Positions 8,240 through 17,587 of a stretch of DNA of 64,000 nucleotides are shown in pieces. The position numbers and the translations under genes were made by a program. Numbering within the stretch: the first letter of the stretch is position 1; each line of letters starts with the position of its first letter. Below the pieces are notes generated by a model. It did not search any database. It was not told the origin of the DNA and was given only the letters and a program-made list of their open reading frames with translations. Source of the DNA: an uncultured Chlorobiaceae bacterium (GTDB lineage Bacteria; Bacteroidota; Chlorobiia; Chlorobiales; Chlorobiaceae); the NCBI GenBank assembly GCA_903820085.1, contig CAIJGA010000021.1, positions 186,001 to 250,000 on the forward strand, written 5' to 3'.

Positions 8240-10603
8240 ATGAAGCCACTTCACCGAAAGCTGTTGCGCGAACTGATGCGCCTCAAGGGTCAGATGCTTG
8301 CCGTTGCTGCTGTTGTGGCCTGCGGTATTTCGGTTTTCGTCTCCATGAGCAGCGTGAAGCATTCGCTTGAGGTGTCGCGGCAGCGCTACTACAACAGGTA
8401 TCGTTTTGCGGATGTTTTTGTGCAAGTCAAGCGTGCACCGGAGTTTTACCGCGAAACGGTGAGCCGTATTCCGGGGGTGGCATCGGTCAGTACGCGCATT
8501 ACGGCTGACGTCATCCTTGATGTCCCGGGTCTTGACGAACCTGCAACGGCACGGCTGGTGTCGATTCCCGAGTACCGGACGCCGGTGCTGAATGATCTTT
8601 TTCTGAAAAAGGGGCGCTATATTGAACCGGGCAAGCCCGAAGAGGTCATTGCGAGCAAACCCTTTCTCGAAGCAAACCACCTTGTTCCCGGTGATCGTAT
8701 CAGTGCAGTGATCAACGGTCGAAAGAGGAGCCTGCTGATTGTCGGCATGGGGCTCTCTCCCGAGTATATCTATGAGGTGCAGCCCGGCTCTTTTTTCCCC
8801 GACAAGCGCCGATTCGGGGTATTCTGGATGGGTCGCCGTTCGCTTGAGTCAGCGCTCGACATGAGCGGGGCTTTCAACGATCTTTCGCTGACGCTGGCTC
8901 ATGGGGCATCGGAAAAAGATGTTATCATGCGGCTCGACAACCTCTTTAAACGTTATGGTTCGCTTGGCGCCTACGGGCGAAGCGAGCATCTTTCCGACCG
9001 CTTTATTGTCGATGAGATCAAGCAGGTCGGTATTCAGATTACCTTTCTTCCGGTTGTCTTTCTTGCCGTCGCGGTCTTTCTTCTCAATATCGTTCTTCGC
9101 CGTATCGTGGCGACCCAGCGCGACCAGATTGCCGTGCTTAAAGCTATCGGCTATTCCAATGAGGATGTCGGACTGCACTATCTGGGCTTTGCCATGATTC
9201 CTACTGCTTTTGGCGCGGTTGTGGGCACACTGTTAGGAGCGTGGCTTGGCAGGGGGCTGATGAACATCTATGCCGAGTTCTATAATTTTGCCGAGCTGGT
9301 CTATTACTTCCGCTTTGAGGATGTTGCCCTGTCTGTTCTTTTGAGTTTTGCGGCAGCCATTTTTGGCGCGCTCGGTGCGGTACGCAAAGCGGTGCTGCTC
9401 CCACCGGCGGAAGCGATGCGCCCGGACTCTCCGGCGCTCTACAAGCCGGGTTTGTTCGATCGGGAGTCGTTGCGCAAAAAAATTCCGGTCTCGCTACGTA
9501 TTATTGTGCGTAACCTGGAACGTCGTCCGTGGAAAGCAGCGCTCTCGGTGCTGATGATCTCCCTTTCTGTCGCTATTCTCATTGCTGGCCGCTATACCTA
9601 TGATTCTCTTGACCGAATGGTTCAGGTGGAGTTTACCCAGAAGCACCGCGAGGATGTTACGGTGATTTTCAATAACCCCATGCCTCCCTCGGTACGCTTT
9701 AATATTGCCTCGCTCGACGGGGTCATTGAACACGAATATTATCGTGAAGAGCCGGTAAAGATGAGTTTTGGTCACCGTGTCCGTCGTCAGTCAATCAAGG
9801 GAATGGAATCTGCCGAAGGGTTGCAGAGGCTCATTGACAAGGCAAACCGTCAGCTTACCCTGCCTCAGGATGGTATACTGCTCACCTCAACGCTGGCTGA
9901 GCTTCTTGGTGTCAGGCCGGGCGACAAACTGCAGGTTGATTTTCTGCAGGGTCGGCAGCGCCACACACAGCTTCTTGTCAGCGGAACCATCGATGAAATT
10001 CTCGGGCTTTCGGCCTACATGAATCTTGGTGCGCTGAACCGTCTGGCTGGAGATGGCGGAGCACTGAACGCAGCATACCTGCGTCTCGATCAGGCGAAGG
10101 CCGGGAAGCTCTACACAAAATTCAAGGATATGCCGGGGGTTTCGGGCATCATGATGCTCAAGGCGATGAAGCAGAGTTTTGATGAGCTGATTGCCCAGAG
10201 CATGAACACCTCGACCGTCATTCTTACCTCTTTTGCCTGTATACTGGCCTTTGCGGTGGTCTACAATGGTGCCCGCATCTCGCTTTCCGAGCGGGCACGT
10301 GAACTGACAAGTCTTCGGGTGCTCGGTATGACAAAAGGGGAAATTTCCTTTATTTTGCTTGGCGAACAGGCCCTGCTTACTTTGGCCGCCGTACCGCTTG
10401 GCTTTCTGATCGGCATCGGGCTCTCTGCACTCCTGGCTCATGCGCTCAGTTCAGAACTTTATCGGCTTCCGCTGGTGTTCAGTGCGTTTAACTTTCTCTT
10501 TGCCTTTTTGGTTATTGTTCTTGTCTCGGTTGTCTCCGCTATCCTCGTCAGAAGGAGGCTTACTGGCCTTGATCTGGTCGAGGTTTTAAAAACAAGGGAA
10601 TAG
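8240..10603 (+). CDS. ABC exporter permease with two FtsX domains
   Basis: 787 aa. A TM helix at residues about 15-35 is followed by a large extracytoplasmic domain. The first FtsX block of three TM helices (about 270-390) contains [21 protein letters not shown]. There is then a second N-terminal-like TM plus periplasmic domain, and a final FtsX block (about 660-780) with [18 protein letters not shown]. This duplicated layout is that of the ABC3/YbbP-DevC type permeases that pump lipids, peptides or drugs with mechanical coupling rather than a transmembrane channel. It lies between its ATPase and adaptor with gaps of 9 and 3 bp, so the three are co-translated. Substrate unknown. Confidence 0.9.
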   Translation: MKPLHRKLLRELMRLKGQMLAVAAVVACGISVFVSMSSVKHSLEVSRQRYYNRYRFADVFVQVKRAPEFYRETVSRIPGVASVSTRITADVILDVPGLDEPATARLVSIPEYRTPVLNDLFLKKGRYIEPGKPEEVIASKPFLEANHLVPGDRISAVINGRKRSLLIVGMGLSPEYIYEVQPGSFFPDKRRFGVFWMGRRSLESALDMSGAFNDLSLTLAHGASEKDVIMRLDNLFKRYGSLGAYGRSEHLSDRFIVDEIKQVGIQITFLPVVFLAVAVFLLNIVLRRIVATQRDQIAVLKAIGYSNEDVGLHYLGFAMIPTAFGAVVGTLLGAWLGRGLMNIYAEFYNFAELVYYFRFEDVALSVLLSFAAAIFGALGAVRKAVLLPPAEAMRPDSPALYKPGLFDRESLRKKIPVSLRIIVRNLERRPWKAALSVLMISLSVAILIAGRYTYDSLDRMVQVEFTQKHREDVTVIFNNPMPPSVRFNIASLDGVIEHEYYREEPVKMSFGHRVRRQSIKGMESAEGLQRLIDKANRQLTLPQDGILLTSTLAELLGVRPGDKLQVDFLQGRQRHTQLLVSGTIDEILGLSAYMNLGALNRLAGDGGALNAAYLRLDQAKAGKLYTKFKDMPGVSGIMMLKAMKQSFDELIAQSMNTSTVILTSFACILAFAVVYNGARISLSERARELTSLRVLGMTKGEISFILLGEQALLTLAAVPLGFLIGIGLSALLAHALSSELYRLPLVFSAFNFLFAFLVIVLVSVVSAILVRRRLTGLDLVEVLKTRE

Positions 10604-10606
10604 ATT

Positions 10607-11770
10607 ATGGTACTTTCGAAAACACAGCGCATTGCAGCGCTTTCGGTCGCGATGGCTGCGCTCATTCTTTTTTTTGTCTTTCGGCCATCTCCGCTTCCGG
10701 TGGATTCTGGTGTGGTACGGCGTGGCCCGTTGCAGGTAACGCTTGAAGGGGAGGGAGTTACCCGGGTGAATGACCGGTTTGTTATTGCTGCGCCGGTCAG
10801 CGGCAAGCTGGTGAGGGTTGAACTTGAAGAGGGTGATCGTGTCCGGAAGGGGAGCGTGGTGGCTTCGCTGCTTCCTCCCCAGCTTGACAGCCGCGAGTTT
10901 CGTGAAGCCTCTGCCAGATCAGAGGCGGCCCGGGCAGCTCTTGATGAGGCGATTGCCCGCCAAAGCAGGGCTGCGCTGACGCTTGCACTGGCAGAACGCC
11001 GTTTTGGTCGCTACCGCAATCTCTATGGTGAAGGTGCGGTTTCCAAAGAGGCCTATGAACTTGCAGAGAATGAGGCTCAAACGTTGCGGAAAGAGGTTCA
11101 GGGTGCCCGGTCAGGGGCGGAGGCAGCCCGTTACAACTTTGGTGCGCTTCAGGCCATTATTGACCGGCAGGTTGCCGGAAAACCTGTCACGGTACTCTCT
11201 CCGGTTGACGGTCGTGTGCTTCGCATCCATGAGCAAAGCGAACGGTTTGTGAGTGCCGGTTCACCGCTGGTTGATATTGGCGATCCTTCGGCTATTGAAA
11301 TTGTGATTGATGTACTCTCTTCGGATGCCATCAGGGTAAAGCCGGGAAACCGTGTGGTGATTCAGGACTGGGGTGGCGACAGGGAGCTCAAGGGGGTGGT
11401 TAAAACGGTCGGGCCAGCAGCCTTTACCAAAACGTCAGCGCTTGGCATTGAAGAGAAACGGGTGAACATTGTCGCTGTTCTCAGTCGGGATGAGCCGCTG
11501 CTTGGCGATAACTTCCGTGTCCAGGCAAGTATTGTACTCCGTGAAGCGTCCGATGTGCTCCAGGTTCCGGTCAGCAGCCTTTTCAGGGGAAAAGAGGGCT
11601 GGCATCTGTTTGTTATTGAGGATGGTCGGGCAATTGACAAACCGGTTACAGTCGGTATGAGAGGAGCCTTGCAGGCGCAGGTGCTTGCCGGGGTCAGGAT
11701 GGGGCAGCGGGTGGTGGTGCATCCAACCAATGAACTCAAGGACGGCATGCCGGTGCAGGTTCAGGAGTGA
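10607..11770 (+). CDS. HlyD/MacA-type periplasmic adaptor protein
   Basis: 387 aa with an N-terminal membrane anchor (residues about 10-26). A split lipoyl/biotinyl half-motif follows (VIAAPVSGKLVRVELEEGDRV and VLSPVDGRVLRIHEQSERFV), enclosing a helical hairpin of heptad character (residues about 90-180). Beta-barrel and membrane-proximal domains follow (GDNFRVQASIVL, LQVPVSSLF). Membrane-fusion proteins of this kind bridge an inner-membrane ABC pump to an outer-membrane TolC channel. It ends the exporter operon, 3 bp after the permease. No TolC gene is in the window, so the complex must share one encoded elsewhere. Confidence 0.9.
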   Translation: MVLSKTQRIAALSVAMAALILFFVFRPSPLPVDSGVVRRGPLQVTLEGEGVTRVNDRFVIAAPVSGKLVRVELEEGDRVRKGSVVASLLPPQLDSREFREASARSEAARAALDEAIARQSRAALTLALAERRFGRYRNLYGEGAVSKEAYELAENEAQTLRKEVQGARSGAEAARYNFGALQAIIDRQVAGKPVTVLSPVDGRVLRIHEQSERFVSAGSPLVDIGDPSAIEIVIDVLSSDAIRVKPGNRVVIQDWGGDRELKGVVKTVGPAAFTKTSALGIEEKRVNIVAVLSRDEPLLGDNFRVQASIVLREASDVLQVPVSSLFRGKEGWHLFVIEDGRAIDKPVTVGMRGALQAQVLAGVRMGQRVVVHPTNELKDGMPVQVQE

Positions 11771-11850
11771 GGTTTCAAATCTCTCTGCCGTAGATGTTCC
11801 AAAAAATGAGCACTTGCAGTTTTCCTTGTACGGAGTAACTTTATCTCCCT

Positions 11851-13209
11851 ATGAGCAAAAATGAAATAACAGCAAAGGGAGTCAGGAGTGCAGACCTGAA
11901 CCATTCCACGATTCTCATTATAGGCGGTGGTGCGGCCGGAATGGCAGCGGCTATTGCCGCGCGTCGGAGCGCAAAAGGTTCCGGCAAGCCCTGTTCCATA
12001 ATCCTTCTTGAACGGAATCCCCGTCCCGGAACGAAAATAAGGATATCAGGGGGCGGCAAGTGCAATGTGACGCACCGGGGCTCTCCGGCGGAGCTGCTTG
12101 AGCAGGGTTTTCTGCGCCGCAATGAAGCGCGTTTTTTGCGTCAAGCCCTCTACAGCTTTTCAAACAGTGACCTTCTTGCCCTTTTGCTTTTGCGGGGTGT
12201 TGAGACCGAGGAACGGCCTGACGGCAAGGTTTTTCCGGTGAGCGGAGATGCGGCATCGGTTGCACGCGCTTTTGAGGAGCTGATGCAGGAGTCGAAGATC
12301 CAACAGCACAATTCCTGCCGGGTTCGGATGGTCGAACGAAGAGGCGGGCTTTTTTTTGTGACCACTGCTGAGGCGGTGTTCACGGCAGATCGTCTTATTT
12401 TGGCAACAGGAGGCGTTTCGTATCCCGGAACCGGCACGACGGGTGACGGCCTTGCCATTGCCCGTTCGCTTGGCCACTCCATTATAAAGCCTTCAGCCGC
12501 ATTGGCACCGCTCTACACCATAAAAGCTCCACCAGCCTCTCTGGCAGGGCTGTCGCTTCGCTCAGTCAGCTTGATTGTCACTGCCGGGGGACGAAGTGCA
12601 GAGCGGCGTGGCGACCTGCTTTTTACGCACCGCGGCTTCAGTGGCCCGGCTGCACTTTCGCTTTCACGCGATGTTGCGGAGCTGGGTAATGGAGCTCTCT
12701 TTGCCGACCTCTTTCCTGAACAGAGCAGTGCTGAACTTGAGGTTGAACTGCTGTCGCAGGCACGCAGGAATGGCACGCAGATGGTTCGCAAGTTCCTGCA
12801 GGGATGCCCGATAGCCCCTCTCAAAGGCTCTTTCGGAGTGGCTCAGCAAGGGACAATTCCGACCGCTCTCGTGCCATTTGTCATGAGTCATGCTGGGCTT
12901 GAGAATGATGTAACCTGGAGCGGACTTGCCAAGGAAAAACGCCAGTCGTTGCTCTCTGTGCTCAAGCGCTTTGCGCTTGGCAACGTTCGTGAAGTGCCGC
13001 TTGATCAGGGAGAAATCTCTGCCGGTGGCGTTTCGCTTGGAGAGGTCAATCCTAAAACCATGTGCTCAAGGGTCGTTCCGCATCTTTTTCTCTGCGGAGA
13101 GATTCTCGACTACGCCGGTGAGATTGGCGGCTTTAACCTTCAGGCTGCGTTTTCAACCGGATGGCTGGCAGGTGTGAATGCCCTCCACGCAGTCGAGCGT
13201 GCTGAATGA
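11851..13209 (+). CDS. HI0933/YhiN-family flavoprotein (BaiN-like)
   Basis: 452 aa FAD protein of the HI0933-like family. It has an N-terminal dinucleotide-binding motif IIGGGAAGMAAAIAARR (residues about 23-39), the family motif RISGGGKCNVTHRG, LATGGVSYPGTGTTGDG and FTHRGFSGPAALS, and the C-terminal CGEILDYAGEIGGFNLQAAFSTGWLAG, quoted here as CGEILDYAGEIGGFN then QAAFSTGWLAG. Length is slightly above the usual ~400 because of a polar N-terminal lead of about 20 residues. Family members are linked to reductions such as bile-acid double bonds (BaiN), but most have no known substrate. It is a single gene whose last codons form half of its own terminator. Confidence 0.88.
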   Translation: MSKNEITAKGVRSADLNHSTILIIGGGAAGMAAAIAARRSAKGSGKPCSIILLERNPRPGTKIRISGGGKCNVTHRGSPAELLEQGFLRRNEARFLRQALYSFSNSDLLALLLLRGVETEERPDGKVFPVSGDAASVARAFEELMQESKIQQHNSCRVRMVERRGGLFFVTTAEAVFTADRLILATGGVSYPGTGTTGDGLAIARSLGHSIIKPSAALAPLYTIKAPPASLAGLSLRSVSLIVTAGGRSAERRGDLLFTHRGFSGPAALSLSRDVAELGNGALFADLFPEQSSAELEVELLSQARRNGTQMVRKFLQGCPIAPLKGSFGVAQQGTIPTALVPFVMSHAGLENDVTWSGLAKEKRQSLLSVLKRFALGNVREVPLDQGEISAGGVSLGEVNPKTMCSRVVPHLFLCGEILDYAGEIGGFNLQAAFSTGWLAGVNALHAVERAE

Positions 13210-13241
13210 TGATTTTCAACACAGCACGCTCGACTTTTTTT
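13191..13241 (+). terminator. Terminator overlapping the 3' end of the flavoprotein gene
   Basis: A 14-bp perfect stem (arms 13191-13204 and 13222-13235) around a 17-nt loop is followed by seven T residues. The left arm is made from the last codons of the HI0933-like gene, whose stop TGA lies in the loop. Minus-strand readthrough would lack a U-run, so this acts for the plus strand. Confidence 0.9.
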
Positions 13242-13243
13242 CA

Positions 13244-14176
13244 TCATGAACAGCAGTATGCAGGTTCTTTTGTTGTGCTGTCCATCATCCTTACCTCAAA
13301 CCGGCACTCTTTGATATCGAAGGAGAACTTCGGATTGTCGTGAAACATCACCCGCCTTTTTTCAAAGCGAACCTTCATGGGGATGCTGACCTTACGTTCA
13401 TCTCCACAGACATTGCTTTTGACGCCGGGATGGAAGAGTTCTCCCTTCATCTCAGATGCTGAAACATGGATGGCATGGTCTACTGTGCTGAGCGCCTCTA
13501 TGGACCCGTCCTCCGAAAGCTGGACGGAGTTGATGTCGCCGTGTATCCCGTTCGGTTCGTTATCGTATGAGGTGATCATCCCGATAGGGGTCAGAATATC
13601 GATTTTCCTGAGCGGTTCAAAGGAGCGGATGGCCCCTGATTCATAGAACGCTAACCCCTTTCTTACCGTGATCTCTCCCATAGGGGTTTGTACCGTAAGG
13701 CTCTGGCCCGGCCAGAGGGTGATGCTTTTCAGTGCGCCGCTTTCGTAAAACTGCAAGCCAATCACCTTGGTGGCAAGAGTTCCAACCGGTGAACTGAAGG
13801 TGAGGGTGCTTGCAAGGGCGAACTCATTCTTCCACGACCAGAAGCCGCTCAGTTTGCCGTCAAGCGGAAAAATCCGTTTGATGCTGCCATTTTTATGAAA
13901 GGTAACCAACTCTGCCGGTATGGCACCGAGCGGTGTTTCAAGCATGGTTTGCGATTGCAGAGCAATGGATTTCAGCGCCCCATCCTTGTAGAAGTACATG
14001 GGTTTGACCGAGCGCCGTCCCATGTCTTCCGCTTCGTATTGAGGCACCAGTGTGCCGTATGGAGTGGCCAGCATGTTGGGCTCGGTGACAAGACAGCCGT
14101 CTGTTTTGCCGTTTGAATAGAGGGTGCGGAACTCGACACCCGAAAGGTCGCCGTATATGGTGCTGGCAGTACTCAT
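13244..14176 (-). CDS. Repeat protein with MORN-like beta units
   Basis: 310 aa, no signal peptide or membrane segment. Residues about 10-230 contain five to six imperfect repeats of roughly 30 residues. Each has an aromatic strand and turn of the form F-Y-x-x-G-x-[LI]-K-S-[IF], followed 10-20 residues later by T-P-x-G-x-[ILM] (for example YFYKDGALKSI...ETPLGAI; QFYESGALKSI...QTPMGEI; AFYESGAIRSF...LTPIGMI). The F-Y-x-x-G turn resembles MORN repeats, but the added T-P-x-G element is distinct. The last 80 residues are non-repetitive and end with two adjacent cysteines. Function not recognisable; a scaffold- or surface-type beta sheet is inference. Convergent with the YhiN-like gene and alone on its strand. 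Confidence 0.7.
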   Translation of the reverse strand: MSTASTIYGDLSGVEFRTLYSNGKTDGCLVTEPNMLATPYGTLVPQYEAEDMGRRSVKPMYFYKDGALKSIALQSQTMLETPLGAIPAELVTFHKNGSIKRIFPLDGKLSGFWSWKNEFALASTLTFSSPVGTLATKVIGLQFYESGALKSITLWPGQSLTVQTPMGEITVRKGLAFYESGAIRSFEPLRKIDILTPIGMITSYDNEPNGIHGDINSVQLSEDGSIEALSTVDHAIHVSASEMKGELFHPGVKSNVCGDERKVSIPMKVRFEKRRVMFHDNPKFSFDIKECRFEVRMMDSTTKEPAYCCS

Positions 14177-14667
14177 GATGCTTGAATTTGGTGTTGTTTT
14201 TTTCGGGCTTTTTTAATTTTTCCTTACTTATATAATGCAACTATCGTGCCAGAGTGAGAACGCGTATTGTAAGAGATATTATTGAAACAGGTTGGCATAT
14301 TTTATTTTGTTTAAGGAACCTTAAAATAAGGACGAAATGGTGGTATTTGTAGGGTTGTCTACATTATGGTAGAAAAGCTGCTGCAAAGTTTGGCCGGTTA
14401 TCCTGTAAGTCAGGGGGTATGATTTTCACTCGACAGTGAATGTGTCCCAGGCAGGAACTTGATGCCACGTGTTGATGAATCAAGGGAGGGCTTTTCTGAA
14501 TAACTTCGCTTAAATTTATTTGGCAGGGTGGCGAGTGAGCATATTGGAAATAAATAGTTTTTTTATGGCAGGAGCCTTCCAGCTGATCATTATATTCCGT
14601 ACCGCTCAACGGGTGGCACCGTCAGGGGTGTCAGCAACTGTTTTTTTCATACAATCCGGCTTTAGCG
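14177..14667. other. Intergenic region between the repeat protein and cobU
   Basis: 491 bp without a convincing gene. It holds the divergent promoters of the repeat protein and cobU, and a 16-bp near-palindrome TTTAAGGAACCTTAAA at 14310-14325, flanked by TTATTTT / AAAATAA, that could be an operator. Because cobU-cobT-cobS follow, I looked for a cobalamin riboswitch. There is an AGTCAGG at about 14407-14413 that recalls the B12 box, but the rest of the box and the upstream core do not match. Confidence 0.5.
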
Positions 14668-15204
14668 ATGGTTCCGAACACTATTCCCAAAATTTATTAT
14701 GTGACCGGCGGGGCGCGGAGCGGTAAAAGCTCGTTTGCCTTACAGCTTGCCGTTCCGTATGTGAAAAGGGTCTTTCTCGCGACGGCGGAGCCATTTGATG
14801 ATGAGATGCAGCAGCGTATCGGCAAGCACCGGGAGGAGCGGAGTGAGAAGTTTACAACAATTGAAGAGCCGATCTCTCTTGATCGTGCACTCCGGCAACT
14901 GCCGGAAGGCACAGATGTAGTCCTGCTCGACTGTCTGACGGTCTGGACAGGAAACCTTATGCATTACGCTGAAGGGAAGGGGGAAGAGGAGATTGAAAGG
15001 CAGATCGAACGTTTTCTGGATGTATTGCGCTCTCCTCCCTGCGATATGATTCTTGTTTCCAATGAAGTAGGTATGGGTATTGTGCCGGAGAATGCCATGG
15101 CCAGAAGGTTTCGTGATATTGCCGGTATCATTAACCAGCGTGTTGCTTCGCTGGCTACGGAGGCCTGGCTGCTTTGCAGCGGTCTGCCGCTTCGGCTGAA
15201 GTAG
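14668..15204 (+). CDS. cobU: Adenosylcobinamide kinase / adenosylcobinamide-phosphate guanylyltransferase CobU
   Basis: 178 aa, standard CobU/CobP length. Walker A GGARSGKSS is at residues 14-22; IGKHREERSEKFTTIEEP contains the His that becomes guanylylated in this family; VVLLDCLTVWTGNL is the Walker B segment; LVSNEVGMGIVPENAMARRF is the C-terminal family block. It phosphorylates adenosylcobinamide and converts it to the GDP form, the activated corrinoid accepted by CobS. First gene of cobU-cobT-cobS, 50 bp before cobT. No Shine-Dalgarno is visible. Confidence 0.94.
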   Translation: MVPNTIPKIYYVTGGARSGKSSFALQLAVPYVKRVFLATAEPFDDEMQQRIGKHREERSEKFTTIEEPISLDRALRQLPEGTDVVLLDCLTVWTGNLMHYAEGKGEEEIERQIERFLDVLRSPPCDMILVSNEVGMGIVPENAMARRFRDIAGIINQRVASLATEAWLLCSGLPLRLK

Positions 15205-15254
15205 CAAGATGGATGTGTTCAGTAATCAATAACTTTTAATAAGAGTACCAAATC

Positions 15255-16319
15255 ATGCATGAAGAGTTGCAGCAGCTTCTGAATTGTATTCAACCGGCCT
15301 CACATTCGCTCAACGATGCAGCCCGGGCGCATCTTGATGATCTTACCAAACCGCAAGGAAGTCTTGGTCGACTTGAAGAGATTGCCCTGAAATATGTCCT
15401 GGCGACCGGCAGCCTTAACCCGGTGCTTTCAAAAAAGAAGATCTGCTGTTTTGCGGCCGATCATGGTGTAGCTGCTGAAGGAGTTTCAGCATTTCCGGCT
15501 GAGGTGACGCCCCAGATGGTCTATAATATGCTGAGTGGCGGAGCCGCCATCAACGTGCTGACGCGTCATGCAGGCGTTTCACTTGATGTGGTTGATATGG
15601 GCGTGAACCATGAGTTTCCTGATATGGCAGGCCTTGTCAAACGAAAGGTTCGTCCGGGCAGCGCCAATATGGCCAACGGCCCCGCGATGAGCCAGGAGGA
15701 CGCCTTGCAGGCCCTGCTTTGCGGTGCGGAACTGGCGACTGAAGCTTATGAGGCGGGCTGCCATCTCCTTGGAACCGGAGAGATGGGAATTGCCAATACA
15801 ACTCCCGCAACGGCGCTCTATGCTGTTCTGCTTGATGTGCCGGTTGAGAGCATTACCGGCAGGGGCACCGGTATTGACGATGAGCGCCTGAGCCATAAAA
15901 TCTCCGTTATCAAGAGAGCTATTGCGGTTAACGCTTCGCACTGCACAACACCGTTCGGTACGCTTGCTGCGCTTGGCGGATATGAAATTGCAGCCATAAC
16001 AGGATTCATTCTTGGCGCGGCCGCAGCCCGGGTTCCAGTTGTTGTCGATGGCTTTATCTCTTCTGCGGCAGCCGTGGTTGCAATCAAGCTTTGTCCGGCA
16101 GTGGATGATTATCTCTTTTTCAGCCATCTCTCCAATGAACAGGGACACAGGGCTGTCATGCAGAAGCTTGGTGTCCGGCCGATTCTTGATCTTGATCTCC
16201 GTCTCGGTGAGGGAACCGGCGCAGCAATTGCTATGCAGCTTGTTGAAGGTGCCATCAAAATCTATAACGAGATGGCGACCTTCAGCGCCGCGAGCGTCAG
16301 TGAAAAAAGCGAGGACTAA
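15255..16319 (+). CDS. cobT: Nicotinate-nucleotide:dimethylbenzimidazole phosphoribosyltransferase CobT
   Basis: 354 aa, full length. Conserved blocks: [13 protein letters not shown] near the N-terminus, [44 protein letters not shown], and [13 protein letters not shown] with the catalytic Glu. CobT makes the alpha-ribotide of the lower-ligand base (5,6-dimethylbenzimidazole or another benzimidazole) from nicotinate mononucleotide. Its substrate range sets which cobamide the cell makes, which matters here because a CbiR-like remodelling enzyme is encoded 10 kb upstream. cobS follows after 3 bp. Confidence 0.95.
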   Translation: MHEELQQLLNCIQPASHSLNDAARAHLDDLTKPQGSLGRLEEIALKYVLATGSLNPVLSKKKICCFAADHGVAAEGVSAFPAEVTPQMVYNMLSGGAAINVLTRHAGVSLDVVDMGVNHEFPDMAGLVKRKVRPGSANMANGPAMSQEDALQALLCGAELATEAYEAGCHLLGTGEMGIANTTPATALYAVLLDVPVESITGRGTGIDDERLSHKISVIKRAIAVNASHCTTPFGTLAALGGYEIAAITGFILGAAAARVPVVVDGFISSAAAVVAIKLCPAVDDYLFFSHLSNEQGHRAVMQKLGVRPILDLDLRLGEGTGAAIAMQLVEGAIKIYNEMATFSAASVSEKSED

Positions 16320-16322
16320 GGA

Positions 16323-17075
16323 ATGCTCAGCGGCCTTGTTACAGCATTGAGAACCCTCACGGTGCTTCCTGTTCCGGGCAGGGATACCGAAACGTTCAGC
16401 CGATCGTTCTTCTGGTTTCCCGTGGTCGGCTTGCTGCTTGGACTCATGCAGGCGGCAATAGGCTATTTCGGCTCTCATTTTGCATCATGGAATGAGCTGT
16501 CAGCAGCCCTTGTGGTGCTTGGCGGCATTGCCCTGACACGGGCAATGCATGCTGACGGGCTTGCTGATCTGGCTGATGGATTCTGGGGCGGCAGGACGAG
16601 GGAAGCGGCACTGAGGATCATGAAGGACCCCAACGTCGGCTCTTTTGGTGCCATTGCTCTCTCTGGCATGATGCTGCTCAAATGGATTGCAATGCTTAAG
16701 CTTGTAGGCTTTGGAGCTTTCGGATTCATTGTCGCCGGGGTCCTGCTTGCCCGTTGGGTACAGGTTTTGCTTGCTTCAGTGCTGCCATACGCCCGGAGCG
16801 AGGGCGGTACGGCTCAGGCTTTTGTAAGCGGAGCCGGAGGCTTGCATATCGTGGTTACTTCCATGCTGACACTCAGTTTTCTTGTTGTTCTTCTTTCTGC
16901 CGATCTCTATGCGCTCGTTGCGGTGATACCTGCCGCACTTGCTGCCGCTGTGTTGACGGGAGTGTTGAGCCACCGCAAAATAGGGGGAGTTACCGGAGAT
17001 GTGCTTGGAGCCGGAAGCGAGGTGGCAGAGCTGTTCGTCTGGATTGCGGCAGCGCTTTACGCTGGACAGGTTTAG
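16323..17075 (+). CDS. cobS: Adenosylcobinamide-GDP ribazoletransferase CobS
   Basis: 250 aa polytopic membrane enzyme of normal CobS length. Signature MHADGLADLADGFWGG (residues about 77-92), then MKDPNVGSFGAIAL, and a C-terminal IGGVTGDVLGAGSEVAELF. It joins adenosylcobinamide-GDP from CobU with alpha-ribazole phosphate from CobT, completing the cobamide in the membrane, where CbiB also sits. Three base pairs after cobT and last gene of the operon. A hairpin at 17092-17115 follows. Confidence 0.95.
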   Translation: MLSGLVTALRTLTVLPVPGRDTETFSRSFFWFPVVGLLLGLMQAAIGYFGSHFASWNELSAALVVLGGIALTRAMHADGLADLADGFWGGRTREAALRIMKDPNVGSFGAIALSGMMLLKWIAMLKLVGFGAFGFIVAGVLLARWVQVLLASVLPYARSEGGTAQAFVSGAGGLHIVVTSMLTLSFLVVLLSADLYALVAVIPAALAAAVLTGVLSHRKIGGVTGDVLGAGSEVAELFVWIAAALYAGQV

Positions 17076-17091
17076 GATGGATGGTGCAAAC

Positions 17092-17115
17092 AGGGGAGCA
17101 TGGTGTTGCTCCTCT
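17092..17115. terminator. Possible shared hairpin between cobS and the DUF2141 gene
   Basis: A 9-bp stem (17092-17100 / 17107-17115, one G-U pair) with a 6-nt loop lies between two convergent genes. There is no clean U-run on either side, so terminator function is only suggested. Confidence 0.35.
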
Positions 17116-17116
17116 G

Positions 17117-17587
17117 CTATAAATACTTCATGCCAATAGTCAGCTCAATCTCTTTTGTATTAAGGGTGAATATGGAATCGTTGAATTTTGGTCCGCCCAT
17201 TCCGATTTTCGGGTTGTTTGAAACACCGACGCCCTCTTTTGGTATGCCAATAAAGTTGGTGTCGAGTTTGCCGTTACTGTTTTCATCATGCATGATGCTG
17301 ACCGCATAGGTGCCGTATGGAAGATGTTCAAAGAGAACACTGTCGGTTGTGCCGGTAACTTTTTTAAGAGCCGAGGCAAAAGCCTTTTCATGTTTGCCGG
17401 GAAACCCGTTTTTTGAGTTGTAGAGAGAAACACCAAGCATGCCGGTAACGTTTTTGAGACCTGTGATGTGGACGTTGATCGACCCTGACAGCGTTGGATT
17501 GACGGCTGTCTTCGCGTTTTCTTCGGCAAAAAGGGTGCTCGCACTAACAAAAAAGAGGGCAATAAAAATCGTGAAAAATGTTTTCAT
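17117..17587 (-). CDS. Secreted DUF2141 protein
   Basis: 156 aa with a Sec signal peptide (MKTFFTIFIALFFVSASTLFA). The mature part is one DUF2141 domain: SINVHITGLKNVTGMLGVSLYN, VLFEHLPYGTYAVSIMHDENSNGKLDTN, with the D-x-N-x-N-G-x-L-D turn typical of the family, and IGIPKEGVGVSNNPKI. The domain is a beta-sandwich resembling prealbumin-like or transthyretin-like folds; function unknown. It is expected to be periplasmic or at the cell surface. It is alone on the minus strand with a 338-bp upstream gap. Confidence 0.85.
   Translation of the reverse strand: MKTFFTIFIALFFVSASTLFAEENAKTAVNPTLSGSINVHITGLKNVTGMLGVSLYNSKNGFPGKHEKAFASALKKVTGTTDSVLFEHLPYGTYAVSIMHDENSNGKLDTNFIGIPKEGVGVSNNPKIGMGGPKFNDSIFTLNTKEIELTIGMKYL

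Noticed and set aside
14390-14425. AGTCAGG resembling a cobalamin-riboswitch B12 box upstream of cobU
   Set aside because: Only seven bases of the box match; the following GAGACCTGCC part and the conserved upstream core are absent, so a functional riboswitch cannot be supported.
14364-14609. 81-codon minus-strand ORF upstream of cobU
   Set aside because: No recognised domain, no start signal and its composition is like the surrounding intergenic DNA; possibly a decayed fragment but unsupported.
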